Below, piece by piece: positions 1 through 6,990 of a DNA stretch of 34,454 nucleotides. Location: positions 1 to 34,454 of the forward strand of contig JALEKG010000034.1 of NCBI GenBank assembly GCA_022769185.1, given 5' to 3'. This DNA is from Dorea sp. GTDB taxonomy: Bacteria; Bacillota; Clostridia; Lachnospirales; Lachnospiraceae. The stretch's first letter is position 1, and each line of letters starts with the position of its first letter. The notes beneath the pieces were generated by a model that did no database searches, was not told the origin of the DNA, and saw only the letters and a list, made by a program, of their open reading frames with translations. The position numbers and the translations under genes were made by a program.

Positions 1-345
1 GATTACAGTACCATGTGGAAGGTAACAGAAGATCAAAGCTATGGTGATGGGTATGTTTGGGATGATACCGGCTATCTGGGTTATGTTTTCTGGGATCCGG
101 TACAGGAAATTACAATGAATGACGTGACTTATCACGTTCCACGTGCAAGAGGTTACTCTGCTTATACGATTTTGCCTGCAGGAACTTCCGACAAACAAGA
201 CAGCAACTCTTCAAAGACAGATGGAACTTCTGAAAATGGTGCTGCAAAGACTGGTGATACTACTCCATTAGCTTTGTATCTCATTCTTCTTGCAGGAGCT
301 GCAGTTGTAGGTGGAACTGTTGTTGTAAAGAGACGTAGAAGATAG
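1..345 (+). CDS. C-terminal part of a wall-anchored surface protein
   Basis: The reading frame is open from base 1, so the gene enters from the left and only its last 114 codons are present. The visible part has an aromatic-rich extracellular segment, then a low-complexity Ser/Thr/Asn/Asp linker, then a sorting-type tail: a KTGD motif, a hydrophobic stretch of about 20 residues, and a final KRRRR. This is the arrangement of sortase substrates, with AKTGD in place of the classical LPXTG. The ATG at 13 is an internal methionine and has no ribosome site. The protein would be exported and linked to peptidoglycan; its ligand or enzymatic role cannot be judged from this fragment. A strong terminator follows. 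Confidence 0.8.
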   Translation, partial: DYSTMWKVTEDQSYGDGYVWDDTGYLGYVFWDPVQEITMNDVTYHVPRARGYSAYTILPAGTSDKQDSNSSKTDGTSENGAAKTGDTTPLALYLILLAGAAVVGGTVVVKRRRR

Positions 346-422
346 TAAGTTGATAGATTTTTTGTATACTTAAAAACAGAATACAAAAGCGTTTCTTTGG
401 ATTAACAAATAAATGAAAAAGA

Positions 423-470
423 AATCTCCTGGGATGGTAGTGTGGAAACTACATTCCAGGAGATTTTTTT
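423..470 (+). terminator. Rho-independent terminator of the surface-protein gene
   Basis: A long hairpin has arms AATCTCCTGG (from 423) and CCAGGAGATT (to 465), with an additional inner pairing GTAGT/ACTAC. It is followed by a run of seven T. It lies 78 bases after the stop codon of the surface protein. Confidence 0.9.
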
Positions 471-498
471 ATTATGCATGCGATAAAAGTAAGACAGC

Positions 499-527
499 AA
501 AAACACCTCCGAGGGAGGTGTTTTTGT
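499..527. terminator. Second, symmetric hairpin terminator
   Basis: AAACACCTCC and GGAGGTGTTT form a 10-bp stem with a GAG loop, flanked by A-run and T-run, so it could stop transcription from either side. It lies about 30 bases after the first terminator and just before a structured stretch, insulating the two. Confidence 0.75.
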
Positions 528-552
528 TGTCGTTATAGTTATCTAAAGGAAT

Positions 553-640
553 GAGAGTAAAGTGCTGCACCGGTTTTGTTGTCCCGGTGGTCTACTTTAT
601 GAGGGGGGAGATAGTTGAATGTGTCTTTCAACTATCTAAT
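553..640 (+). ncRNA. Candidate structured RNA of unknown class
   Basis: Two consecutive hairpins surround a G-run. The first pairs TAAAGT (558-563) with ACTTTA (594-599), then after a 4x4 internal loop CACCGG (568-573) with CCGGTG (584-589). The second is a perfect 11-bp stem, AGATAGTTGAA (609-619) with TTCAACTATCT (627-637). The linker contains six consecutive G (602-607). No T-run follows either hairpin, so they do not look like terminators. I do not recognise the class. It could be a leader element of the 814 gene, a small RNA, or a repeat. The rest of the 346-813 gap holds terminators to the left and a promoter region to the right. Confidence 0.4.
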
Positions 641-673
641 ACATAGTATAAAAGGTAAATATGTCTAAAGTAT

Positions 674-753
674 GTTAAATCTCTTAAAGAAATCGAAAAA
701 ATCTTAAGAACACCTTAAATCTGGTAGCTTTTATTGGGTAGAACGTTTATAAT
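674..753 (+). promoter_or_regulatory. Promoter region with repeated CTTAA boxes
   Basis: A TATAAT -10 hexamer lies at 748-753; the -35 position (about 725-730, TAGCTT) is poor. Upstream are four TTAAA/CTTAA-type boxes at 674-679, 683-688, 703-708 and 714-719. The last two are 11 bases apart and the pair before them 20 apart, roughly whole helical turns. This suggests an activator site, for example for an OmpR-family response regulator, compensating for the weak -35. The regulator is inferred, not identified. Confidence 0.4.
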
Positions 754-813
754 TGGAGAAGACTAAATATCTGAGAAAGTATTAACTTGGATAGATGGAG
801 GTTTGGTTGAAAT

Positions 814-2244
814 ATGAAGAAAGAACAAGGACATATCATTAAAGAAGTGCATCCTGATTCAATTGCCGAGGAGCTGGAGATTGCACCAGGGGATGTCCTG
901 CTTGCGATTAATGATAAAGAGATAGAAGATGTATTTGATTACCGGTATCTGATGAAGGACGAATATGTGGAAGTGCTGATTCGGAAGCCGGATGGCGGAG
1001 AATGGCTTTTAGAAATAGATAAAGATTATGACGAAGATCTGGGTGTGGAATTTGAGAATGGCCTGATGAGCGAGTATCGTTCATGCAGTAATAAATGTAT
1101 CTTCTGTTTTATCGATCAGATGCCGCCGGGAATGCGTGATACGCTGTATTTTAAGGATGATGATTCCAGATTATCGTTTCTGCAGGGGAATTATATTACA
1201 CTTACGAATATGAAACAGAAAGATATTGATCGGATCATTCATATGCAGCTTGCACCGATTAATATTTCTGTCCAGACAACGAATCCGGAGCTTCGCTGTA
1301 AGATGCTGCATAACCGGTTCGCCGGAGAGAAGCTGAAGTTTCTGGATGATCTGTATGAAGCGCACATTGAGATGAATGGCCAGATCGTGCTTTGTAAAGG
1401 AGTAAATGACGGAGAAGAGCTGGAACGTTCTATTCGGGATCTGTCAAAATATCTTCCATTTATGAGAAGTGTATCTGTAGTGCCGGCAGGGCTTACAAAG
1501 TACAGGGAGGGTCTATATCCGCTGGAACTTTTTAGTAAAGAAGAAGCAGAGCGTGTAATTGATCAGATTGAGGCTCATCAGCAGAAATTTTATGAGAAGT
1601 TCGGACTGCATTTTATTCATGCCAGTGATGAATGGTATATTATGGCCGGAAGGGAATTCCCGGAAGAAGAGCGTTACGATGGATATATCCAGCTGGAAAA
1701 TGGCGTTGGTATGATGCGCCTTTTAAGAACAGAAGTCGAGGAGGAACTGAAGAGGATTCGTCAAGGTGAAGAATATTCGGTATTAAAGGAGAAACTAGAT
1801 CGAACCATTACGATTGCAACCGGAAAGCTGGCCTATCCCACGATTCAAAAATTCGCAGATGAGCTGATGGAAGCATTTCCGAAGCTTCATATTAATGTAT
1901 TTGCAATTCGGAATGATTTCTTTGGTGAGACTGTTACAGTATCGGGGCTGATCACAGGACAGGACCTGGTAAAACAGTTACAGGAGTATCAGGAGGCGGG
2001 AGTCCATCTGGGAGACACTTTGCTGATCACCTGTAATATGTTAAGAAGCGGAGAACGGGTATTCCTGGATGATATGACGGTGCAGGAGCTGGAAGAGGCA
2101 CTTCATGTGCATCTGACCGCTGTGGAAAATGAAGGAAAAGAATTGATTCGTGCGATCCTGGAGCCGGAATATGAGATGGGCCGTGTCAACGATGAAGACA
2201 GCTTCGTCTATGTACAGGGCTATGACCGGGGAGATGAAGTATAA
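814..2244 (+). CDS. PDZ / radical SAM / DUF512 family protein
   Basis: 476 residues. An N-terminal PDZ-like domain (about residues 5-70, with the phrase APGDVLLAIN) is followed by a radical-SAM-type cysteine motif C91-x3-C95-x2-C98 in the context CSNKCIFCF, then a DUF512 C-terminal half. This order is characteristic of the TIGR03279 family of putative Fe-S oxidoreductases. The reaction is unknown. The Cys motif implies a [4Fe-4S] cluster and radical chemistry with S-adenosylmethionine. The protein has no signal peptide or membrane segment, so it is cytosolic. The start at 814 has GGAGGT at 797-802. In many Clostridia this gene precedes the GTPase gene der; here it stands alone and is closed by a bidirectional terminator. 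Confidence 0.9.
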   Translation: MKKEQGHIIKEVHPDSIAEELEIAPGDVLLAINDKEIEDVFDYRYLMKDEYVEVLIRKPDGGEWLLEIDKDYDEDLGVEFENGLMSEYRSCSNKCIFCFIDQMPPGMRDTLYFKDDDSRLSFLQGNYITLTNMKQKDIDRIIHMQLAPINISVQTTNPELRCKMLHNRFAGEKLKFLDDLYEAHIEMNGQIVLCKGVNDGEELERSIRDLSKYLPFMRSVSVVPAGLTKYREGLYPLELFSKEEAERVIDQIEAHQQKFYEKFGLHFIHASDEWYIMAGREFPEEERYDGYIQLENGVGMMRLLRTEVEEELKRIRQGEEYSVLKEKLDRTITIATGKLAYPTIQKFADELMEAFPKLHINVFAIRNDFFGETVTVSGLITGQDLVKQLQEYQEAGVHLGDTLLITCNMLRSGERVFLDDMTVQELEEALHVHLTAVENEGKELIRAILEPEYEMGRVNDEDSFVYVQGYDRGDEV

Positions 2245-2308
2245 AAAAAGACTGTTGGAAAAGAAGCTGTATGACTTTTGTTACGCTGTATTTTTCAACA
2301 GTCTTTTT
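2245..2308. terminator. Bidirectional terminator between convergent genes
   Basis: AAAAAGACTGTTG (from 2246) pairs with CAACAGTCTTTTT (to 2308). T-runs are available on both strands (five T on plus, seven on minus). It sits between the DUF512-protein gene and the convergent CDF efflux gene and probably serves both. Confidence 0.85.
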
Positions 2309-2316
2309 GGTTGTTC

Positions 2317-3207
2317 TTATGCAGGGTTAACGTGGATCATAATATGCTTGGTGTTTGGGAAATCTGCTTCTACTTTGTCGTGTACCCGTTCAGCGATGTC
2401 ATGTGCGTCTCGAAGGGACAGATCACCGTCTACTGCAATCTCAGTATCAATATAGATTTTATTTCCAAACATTCTGGTGCGAAGAAGATCCAGACGGATG
2501 ACTCCATCTTGATTTTTGATATAATCTGCCAGTGTTTGTTCGTATTCATCGTTGCAGGAAGTGTCCAGCATTTTGTTCAACGCATCTTTTAAGATATCAA
2601 AGGCCACTTTCAGGATGAAACAGCAGATAATTACGCTGGCAATTGGATCAAGTACCGGGAATCCAAGCATGGCACCTCCGATACCGATCAGGGAACCGAT
2701 GGATGAAAATGCGTCTGACCGATGATGCCATGCATCTGCCATGAATGCAGCAGAATCCAGTATCTTTGCATAATGGCGTGTATACCAGAACATCCCCTCC
2801 TTGACAATAATGGAAACAATAGCCGCTATCAGGGCAATTGCGGTTGGGGTATTTAACTCATTGTAATTTCCGGCAATAATTTTCTCGATTCCGGAAATCC
2901 CGATTCCAAGCCCGGTAGTCAGAAGAATGGCGCCAAGGATGATAGAGGCCACACACTCCAGGCGTTCGTGGCCGTAAGGATGGTTTTTATCGGCTTTCTT
3001 TTTAGAAAGTTTTACGCCCAGAAAAGCGATAAACGTTGCGAATACATCGGACATGGAGTGAATCGCATCGGATACCATGGCTCCGGAATGCCCAATAATT
3101 CCGGCAAATAACTTAAATGCAGTTAAAAGTACATTTCCCAGAATACCTACGGTTGAAATGCGGCCAACAATCTGGGATTCATTGATGTTCTTGTTTTCGT
3201 CTGTCAT
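2317..3207 (-). CDS. czcD: CDF-family divalent metal efflux pump, probably Co/Ni
   Basis: 296 residues, a usual length for cation diffusion facilitators. It shows the membrane-helix metal sites: D47-x2-H50-x3-D54 in helix 2 and an HHRSD motif in helix 5. A loop motif HPYGHERLE between helices 2 and 3 is also typical, and a cytosolic C-terminal domain follows. It would exchange metal for protons across the plasma membrane. The start at 3207 has GGAGGT just upstream (3214-3219); the frame stays open for 80 more codons, but that stretch is the riboswitch RNA, so the shorter protein is preferred. Control by a NiCo riboswitch points to cobalt and nickel rather than zinc as the physiological substrate; this is inference from the regulator. 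Confidence 0.92.
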   Translation of the reverse strand: MTDENKNINESQIVGRISTVGILGNVLLTAFKLFAGIIGHSGAMVSDAIHSMSDVFATFIAFLGVKLSKKKADKNHPYGHERLECVASIILGAILLTTGLGIGISGIEKIIAGNYNELNTPTAIALIAAIVSIIVKEGMFWYTRHYAKILDSAAFMADAWHHRSDAFSSIGSLIGIGGAMLGFPVLDPIASVIICCFILKVAFDILKDALNKMLDTSCNDEYEQTLADYIKNQDGVIRLDLLRTRMFGNKIYIDTEIAVDGDLSLRDAHDIAERVHDKVEADFPNTKHIMIHVNPA

Positions 3208-3239
3208 AGCATAACCTCCATTAAATTGTGGTTCCAGAG

Positions 3240-3292
3240 GTAAAAAAACACACCCGTGGAACATAAATTGTACTGTCCCACAGATGTGTATG
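3240..3292 (-). terminator. Riboswitch-controlled terminator of czcD
   Basis: On the minus strand ACACATCTGTGG pairs with CCACGGGTGTGT in a 12-bp stem with G-U pairs, followed by seven T (3247-3241). It lies between the aptamer and the ribosome site. This is the expression platform: with metal bound, the aptamer should hold the 5' part and allow readthrough. Confidence 0.85.
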
Positions 3293-3375
3293 ATTCTCAT
3301 CTGCTGCCGGTCATTGTCCGGCCCGGCTTCCGCATCTGCTTCCAGATGCCGCCTGATCAGTTTGTACTGTAAATC
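3269..3375 (-). ncRNA. NiCo (czcD) riboswitch aptamer
   Basis: Read on the minus strand, this segment has the conserved blocks I know for the NiCo motif: an ACTGATCAGG block near 3358-3352, a GGC-flanked hairpin GCATCT/AGATGC, a second hairpin CCGG-ACAATGA-CCGG, and a GCAGATGAGA block. They form a multi-helix junction directly upstream of a CDF efflux gene. The known class binds Co(II) or Ni(II) cooperatively and turns expression on by preventing a terminator. The sequence ACAGTACAA occurs at both ends of the element (near 3370-3362 and 3277-3269), and the downstream copy sits inside the terminator loop. Edges are approximate. Confidence 0.88.
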
Positions 3376-3418
3376 CCGCATCCATTTGGATGTTTGCAGT
3401 GCAAAGAGATTTCTATAT

Positions 3419-3447
3419 ATAATATACAATAAATCACGAAATGTCAA
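3419..3447 (-). promoter_or_regulatory. Promoter of the riboswitch-czcD transcript
   Basis: On the minus strand a perfect -35 TTGACA (3447-3442) and a -10 TATTAT (3424-3419) are separated by 17 bases. Transcription would start near 3412, leaving about 40 bases before the aptamer. It sits just downstream of the regulator gene that ends at 3459, with no terminator between, so the riboswitch terminator also screens readthrough from that gene. Confidence 0.8.
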
Positions 3448-3458
3448 TCCTGTTTTTC

Positions 3459-4784
3459 TTATATTTCCCAGTCAATATGATAGACCTTAATCGGACGTCC
3501 TTTCATATGATCGGATTTCCGAAATGTGGTATGGGCAAGACCTGCACTTTCCAGTTTCTGCAGAATACGGTTAGCGTCTCTTACCGTAATGTGGAAGTTT
3601 TCGGCAAGTTCATTGCTGGTCAGATCGCGATGTCCGATTAGCAGGATCATTCGGTTCAGCCGATGGATCGTCGTGGTGGCAAGAGACGATTTTTCGGCAA
3701 TTTCCTGAATCTGAGGAGTCAGCATATAGCTGGAAATGACGGGCTTTTCGGAATATAAAGGACCAATCAGTTGGTTTTCTGCATCTACCAGATAGGAATC
3801 TCCAGAGGTGCCGGAGGCTTTGAACGCAGTCGTGGCATTGGTGATTGCTTCATCCAGGGTATTTCCGATCCCATAAGAGACAGCCAGTTGAAAATCGAGA
3901 TATTCATGAAGATAGCTGGATATAATGCTTTTTTGAAAATCATTTGTCAGATAGGACAGGAAGGCTTTTTCTGTCAATATCAGGCAGGTGTCTCTTTTTT
4001 GCTGGATCAGAAAATCAACATCATTTTTTTTGGCAAATTCGAGCAACGCTTTTTTTAACGTGAGATCCAGCAGCTCATTCCAGACTTCTCCTTCCGTCTC
4101 AATAGGAGAGATGGCGATGACTGCAGGAGCATGAGCAGTCAGTTTTTCGACCTTTATCTTGGAAATCAGTAGCTGGAGAGTCTGATGGAGGTATTCATCT
4201 GTAGCAGTAGCAAATACGCAGGGAATCTGTAATTCTTTGAGCTTTGGAACCAGATTCCCATAACGGCAGATGACCATGTCAATTCTATCTTCGGACCAGA
4301 GCCTCTGAATATTCTTTAGCGCAAGATCCTCAGCATGATACAATTCATCCAGAGATGCAGAGGAAAGCCATCTGGTGAAATCAGGGAACATGGAATTGAT
4401 GTTCTCATATTCCAAAAGGTCATATACGGAAGCAAAAGGCTTAGTATTAAGGAATACATCGAACACAATGCGCTCCGGTCTAAGATTATGGTTTTCGATC
4501 ATCAGGGACAACGGAATCCGGTAAAAGCTTTCATTATCCGTGGCAAGTGAAAGCAGGGGGACCGAAATATGAGGGATGGCTTTCTCCAGGACTGTCTGCA
4601 CAACGATACCAGTAGTTAATATACCATCTGCCCATTTCTCGTGAGTGTAATAAAGATCCTTTAATTCTGTAAAAGAATGATATTCAATGACTTTGTAATC
4701 AATCTGTTCGGAATAACTGTGTAACATATCTTTTAGGTATTGTGATAAATAAGTAGATGAAATAATTAAAAGATGTGACTTCAT
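3459..4784 (-). CDS. Transcriptional regulator with PrpR-N-like sensor and C-terminal winged helix
   Basis: 441 residues, cytosolic. The N-terminal third resembles the PrpR N-terminal ligand-sensing fold (ADGILTTG phrase near residue 50). A middle region contains an LAVSYGIGNTLDEA-type segment reminiscent of the GGDEF-like domain of CdaR regulators. The last 70 residues look like a winged helix (LTSNELAENFHITVRDANRI). There is no AAA+ sigma-54 interaction module. The start at 4784 has GGGAGGAA at 4791-4798; the frame can be extended 20 codons upstream but without a ribosome site. The gene is divergent from the membrane-protein gene at 5015, and repeated boxes lie in the shared gap, so it probably controls itself and that gene. 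Ligand unknown. Confidence 0.7.
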   Translation of the reverse strand: MKSHLLIISSTYLSQYLKDMLHSYSEQIDYKVIEYHSFTELKDLYYTHEKWADGILTTGIVVQTVLEKAIPHISVPLLSLATDNESFYRIPLSLMIENHNLRPERIVFDVFLNTKPFASVYDLLEYENINSMFPDFTRWLSSASLDELYHAEDLALKNIQRLWSEDRIDMVICRYGNLVPKLKELQIPCVFATATDEYLHQTLQLLISKIKVEKLTAHAPAVIAISPIETEGEVWNELLDLTLKKALLEFAKKNDVDFLIQQKRDTCLILTEKAFLSYLTNDFQKSIISSYLHEYLDFQLAVSYGIGNTLDEAITNATTAFKASGTSGDSYLVDAENQLIGPLYSEKPVISSYMLTPQIQEIAEKSSLATTTIHRLNRMILLIGHRDLTSNELAENFHITVRDANRILQKLESAGLAHTTFRKSDHMKGRPIKVYHIDWEI

Positions 4785-4820
4785 AAAAGTTCCTCCCAAA
4801 GCTTTGTATTCTTCTATTTT

Positions 4821-4990
4821 CGAACAAAATGTTCCAAAAATCAAGAATTGTATTCCAAAAATCGAAAAACATCGAAACTTTTATTCAATTCTAACAAAAT
4901 ATAGAAAGTGTTTATAAATGTATTTACAGTTTAAATAGTAAAGGTGTAAAATTCGATAAAAGAAAAGTTCCTTTAATGTTCCATAAATGA
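4821..4990. promoter_or_regulatory. Divergent control region with repeated GTTCC-type boxes
   Basis: TTCCAAAAATC occurs twice 21 bases apart (boxes starting 4831 and 4852). A GAAC-N5-GTTC inverted repeat spans 4822-4834. On the other side, GTTCC occurs at 4967 and 4978, 11 bases apart, and the stretch TGTTCCATAAATGA (4977-4990) nearly repeats TGTTCCAAAAATCA (4830-4843). Boxes therefore lie next to both divergent genes with helical-turn spacing. They are candidate operators of the adjacent regulator. Confidence 0.5.
4923..4952 (+). promoter_or_regulatory. Likely promoter of the membrane-protein gene
   Basis: -35 TTTACA (4923-4928) and -10 TAAAAT (4947-4952) with an 18-base spacer. The start site near 4959 would place the GTTCC pair (4967, 4978) just downstream, a repressing position. 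Confidence 0.55.
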
Positions 4991-5014
4991 GTGGAAATAG
5001 AGGAGGGACGATTT

Positions 5015-5782
5015 ATGAGTAAAAAGAATAAACAGAAAACAGTAATGGATCCATTTCAGGCATGGTCTCATAAATATGGACGACTGGGAACAGTAATTGC
5101 TTTGATTTACATGGTTTCTATTCCGTTTGTTGTATTAACCGTTTATGATGCAATGCCATCATTTGGAGAAGTTATTAACGTTGCAACGATCGGTATCCTG
5201 ATGATTTATATCCCGGTTGGTATTTCAGAAGCAATCAGTTATACGCCAATCCTAGGAAGTTCTTCTTATCTGACATTTATTACAGGAAATATTATGAATC
5301 TGAAGCTTCCTGTTGCAATCAATGCGATTAAACTGGCAAAGAAAGAACAGAATACGCCGGAAGGTGATGCAATTGCATCTGTTGCAGTAGCAGTGTCTTC
5401 AATCATGACGGTTATCATTCTGGCAATTGCTGCTCTGTTGAGCTCTCAGATCGCATTCGTATTTGAGATCCCACAGGTGAAGACGGCTTCTAACTATATC
5501 ATTCCTGCATTGTTTGGTTCTCTGACACTGGGACTTTTTGGAAACAGCAGTTCTGGAAACAAGATTGTAAAACATGGTATCAGAGGAGTCATTCCTGTAT
5601 TGATCATCGCAACATTGCTTTCTCTGTTTGTAAGAATTACTTCCGGCGGTTCTCTGTTCGGAGCAGTTGGATTCATCATTATTGCAATGCTTCCAATCGC
5701 AATTATTACATCCCGTATTCTTTGGAAGAAAGGTAAGATTACTGTAGAAGATAATCCTGCTATGGTGAAAAAAGAGGATTAG
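5015..5782 (+). CDS. Unrecognised multi-pass membrane protein
   Basis: 255 residues with about six hydrophobic segments and a charged C-terminal tail. Segments of note are a first helix after a short DPFQAWSHKYG lead, a Ser/Thr-rich SYTPILGSSSYLTFITG loop, and a GNSSSGNKIVKHG loop. The start at 5015 is preferred over a GTG at 4991 because AGGAGGG lies at 5001-5007. I do not recognise the family. The multi-helix build and the Gly/Ser-rich re-entrant-like loops fit a transporter or permease, but no substrate motif is visible. It is monocistronic, ended by a strong terminator, and shares its control region with the divergent regulator at 3459-4784, so the two probably form a ligand-responsive uptake or efflux pair. 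Confidence 0.8.
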   Translation: MSKKNKQKTVMDPFQAWSHKYGRLGTVIALIYMVSIPFVVLTVYDAMPSFGEVINVATIGILMIYIPVGISEAISYTPILGSSSYLTFITGNIMNLKLPVAINAIKLAKKEQNTPEGDAIASVAVAVSSIMTVIILAIAALLSSQIAFVFEIPQVKTASNYIIPALFGSLTLGLFGNSSSGNKIVKHGIRGVIPVLIIATLLSLFVRITSGGSLFGAVGFIIIAMLPIAIITSRILWKKGKITVEDNPAMVKKED

Positions 5783-5809
5783 GAACTAGTCTGAAAGAGT
5801 GTAATATTT

Positions 5810-5854
5810 CCCTGACAGCTGAATGTGAAAACATTGGCTGTCAGGGATTTTTTT
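5810..5854 (+). terminator. Terminator after the membrane-protein gene
   Basis: CCCTGACAGC (5810-5819) pairs with GCTGTCAGGG (5837-5846), a perfect 10-bp stem, followed by A and seven T. Confidence 0.92.
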
Positions 5855-5878
5855 AGAGCGAATGCAGTATGGAAGTTG

Positions 5879-5887
5879 TGGTATAAT
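5879..5887 (+). promoter_or_regulatory. Extended -10 promoter of the radical SAM gene
   Basis: TGGTATAAT is a perfect extended -10. No good -35 is seen at the expected distance (about 5859-5864), which is common for extended -10 promoters. It lies 46 bases before the start codon. Confidence 0.6.
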
Positions 5888-5932
5888 ATAAATAGAATGA
5901 AAATAATACCAGGATAGAAAGAAGGAATCCAG

Positions 5933-6889
5933 ATGATTTACGAAGGACAGATCTGTCGGTCTCCTATGGAACGCTCAGCATTTATGCTTCCTGTCATGGT
6001 CGGATGTTCGTATAACAGATGTAAATTTTGTAATTTATTCCGTCATCTGAAATACCGGGAGCTGCCGATGGAACAGATTGAAAATGAATTAAAGCGGGTA
6101 AAAGAACTGAATGGAAATCCCAGGAAGATATTTCTGGGAGATGGAAATGCGTTTGGATTAAAGGCGGAGCATATACTGAATATTCTGGAAAGGATCCATG
6201 CGTATTTTCCGGAGTGTCGATGCATTAATATGGATGCAACCGTAACCAGTATATTGAAAAAGTCAGAGGAAGAGTTACAGATGCTTCATGCAAATGGGGT
6301 ACAGCATCTATATCTTGGAATCGAAAGTGGTCTGAATGATGTACTTGAATTCATGACAAAGGGGAATAATCTGACACAGGCAGAAGAGGCAATCCGAAGA
6401 CTTCAGGAACATGGAATGATCTATGATGCGCATATTATGACAGGCGTCGCCGGGAAGGGACGAGGGGTAGAAAATGCAGAAGCGCTGGCTGACTTTCTGA
6501 ATCGGACGCATCCTGGAAATGTGGTGAATTTCTCGATGTTCCTTCACAAGGAAGTACCGTTGTATCAGGATATTTTGGCAGGTTCTTTTACTCCGGCAAA
6601 CGAGCTTGAGAACTTAATAGAAGAACGGAGACTTCTGGAACTGCTGGGAGATAGTGAGAAGGGAAAAAGCTGTAAAATGAATTATGAGGGATTCCATGAC
6701 TATATCCAGTTTCGTGTGCGAGGAATTCTTCCGGATGACAGAGCAAAGATGCTTGCAAAACTGGATCAGAAAATTCTGGAATATGGAGAGCATACAGAAG
6801 AGTATTCTTATGTTCAGGGAGAATGCCCTTGTCTGGAAAGGTGCGAAGGTCAGAAGGAAGTGTGGAGTATTCTTGATCCAATTGATTAG
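5933..6889 (+). CDS. Radical SAM protein with CX4CX2C cluster motif
   Basis: 318 residues. The cluster motif is C25-x4-C30-x2-C33 (GCSYNRCKFCN), one residue longer in the first gap than the usual CX3CX2C; this spacing recurs in a family of clostridial Elp3/MiaB-superfamily radical SAM proteins of unknown substrate. Further features are a glycine-rich LYLGIES segment (SAM ribose/methionine contact region) and a C-terminal CPCLERC trio that may bind metal. No membrane segment. GAAGGAA before the ATG serves as ribosome site. It is alone between a terminator and the feoB promoter, so the neighbourhood does not name its substrate. Confidence 0.82.
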   Translation: MIYEGQICRSPMERSAFMLPVMVGCSYNRCKFCNLFRHLKYRELPMEQIENELKRVKELNGNPRKIFLGDGNAFGLKAEHILNILERIHAYFPECRCINMDATVTSILKKSEEELQMLHANGVQHLYLGIESGLNDVLEFMTKGNNLTQAEEAIRRLQEHGMIYDAHIMTGVAGKGRGVENAEALADFLNRTHPGNVVNFSMFLHKEVPLYQDILAGSFTPANELENLIEERRLLELLGDSEKGKSCKMNYEGFHDYIQFRVRGILPDDRAKMLAKLDQKILEYGEHTEEYSYVQGECPCLERCEGQKEVWSILDPID

Positions 6890-6895
6890 AAATTA

Positions 6896-6928
6896 TTGAC
6901 AAATAATCCTGATTAGAATATACTAACC
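6896..6928 (+). promoter_or_regulatory. feoB promoter with overlapping inverted-repeat operator
   Basis: A perfect -35 TTGACA (6896-6901), 17-base spacer and -10 TATACT (6919-6924). Overlapping the -10 is the inverted repeat GATTAG-N6-CTAACC (6911-6928), which resembles DtxR/IdeR-type iron-repressor half-sites (TTAGGTTAG family). A GGTTAGGATAA motif recurs at about 6967. Repression by an iron-loaded DtxR- or Fur-type regulator is likely; which one is inference. Confidence 0.7.
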
Positions 6929-6990
6929 CTGTAGTTGAGAAGAGTTATCATCAACGAGAGATAAAGGTTAGGATAAAGGAGTGCATCAAA

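Noticed and set aside
599-646. A 15-codon reading frame starting ATGAGGGGG
   Set aside because: It has no ribosome site upstream, and its sequence is explained by the G-run and the 11-bp hairpin of the candidate RNA.
3208-3447. An 80-codon N-terminal extension of the CDF protein
   Set aside because: This stretch is the riboswitch and its terminator; the ribosome site GGAGGT is right before 3207.
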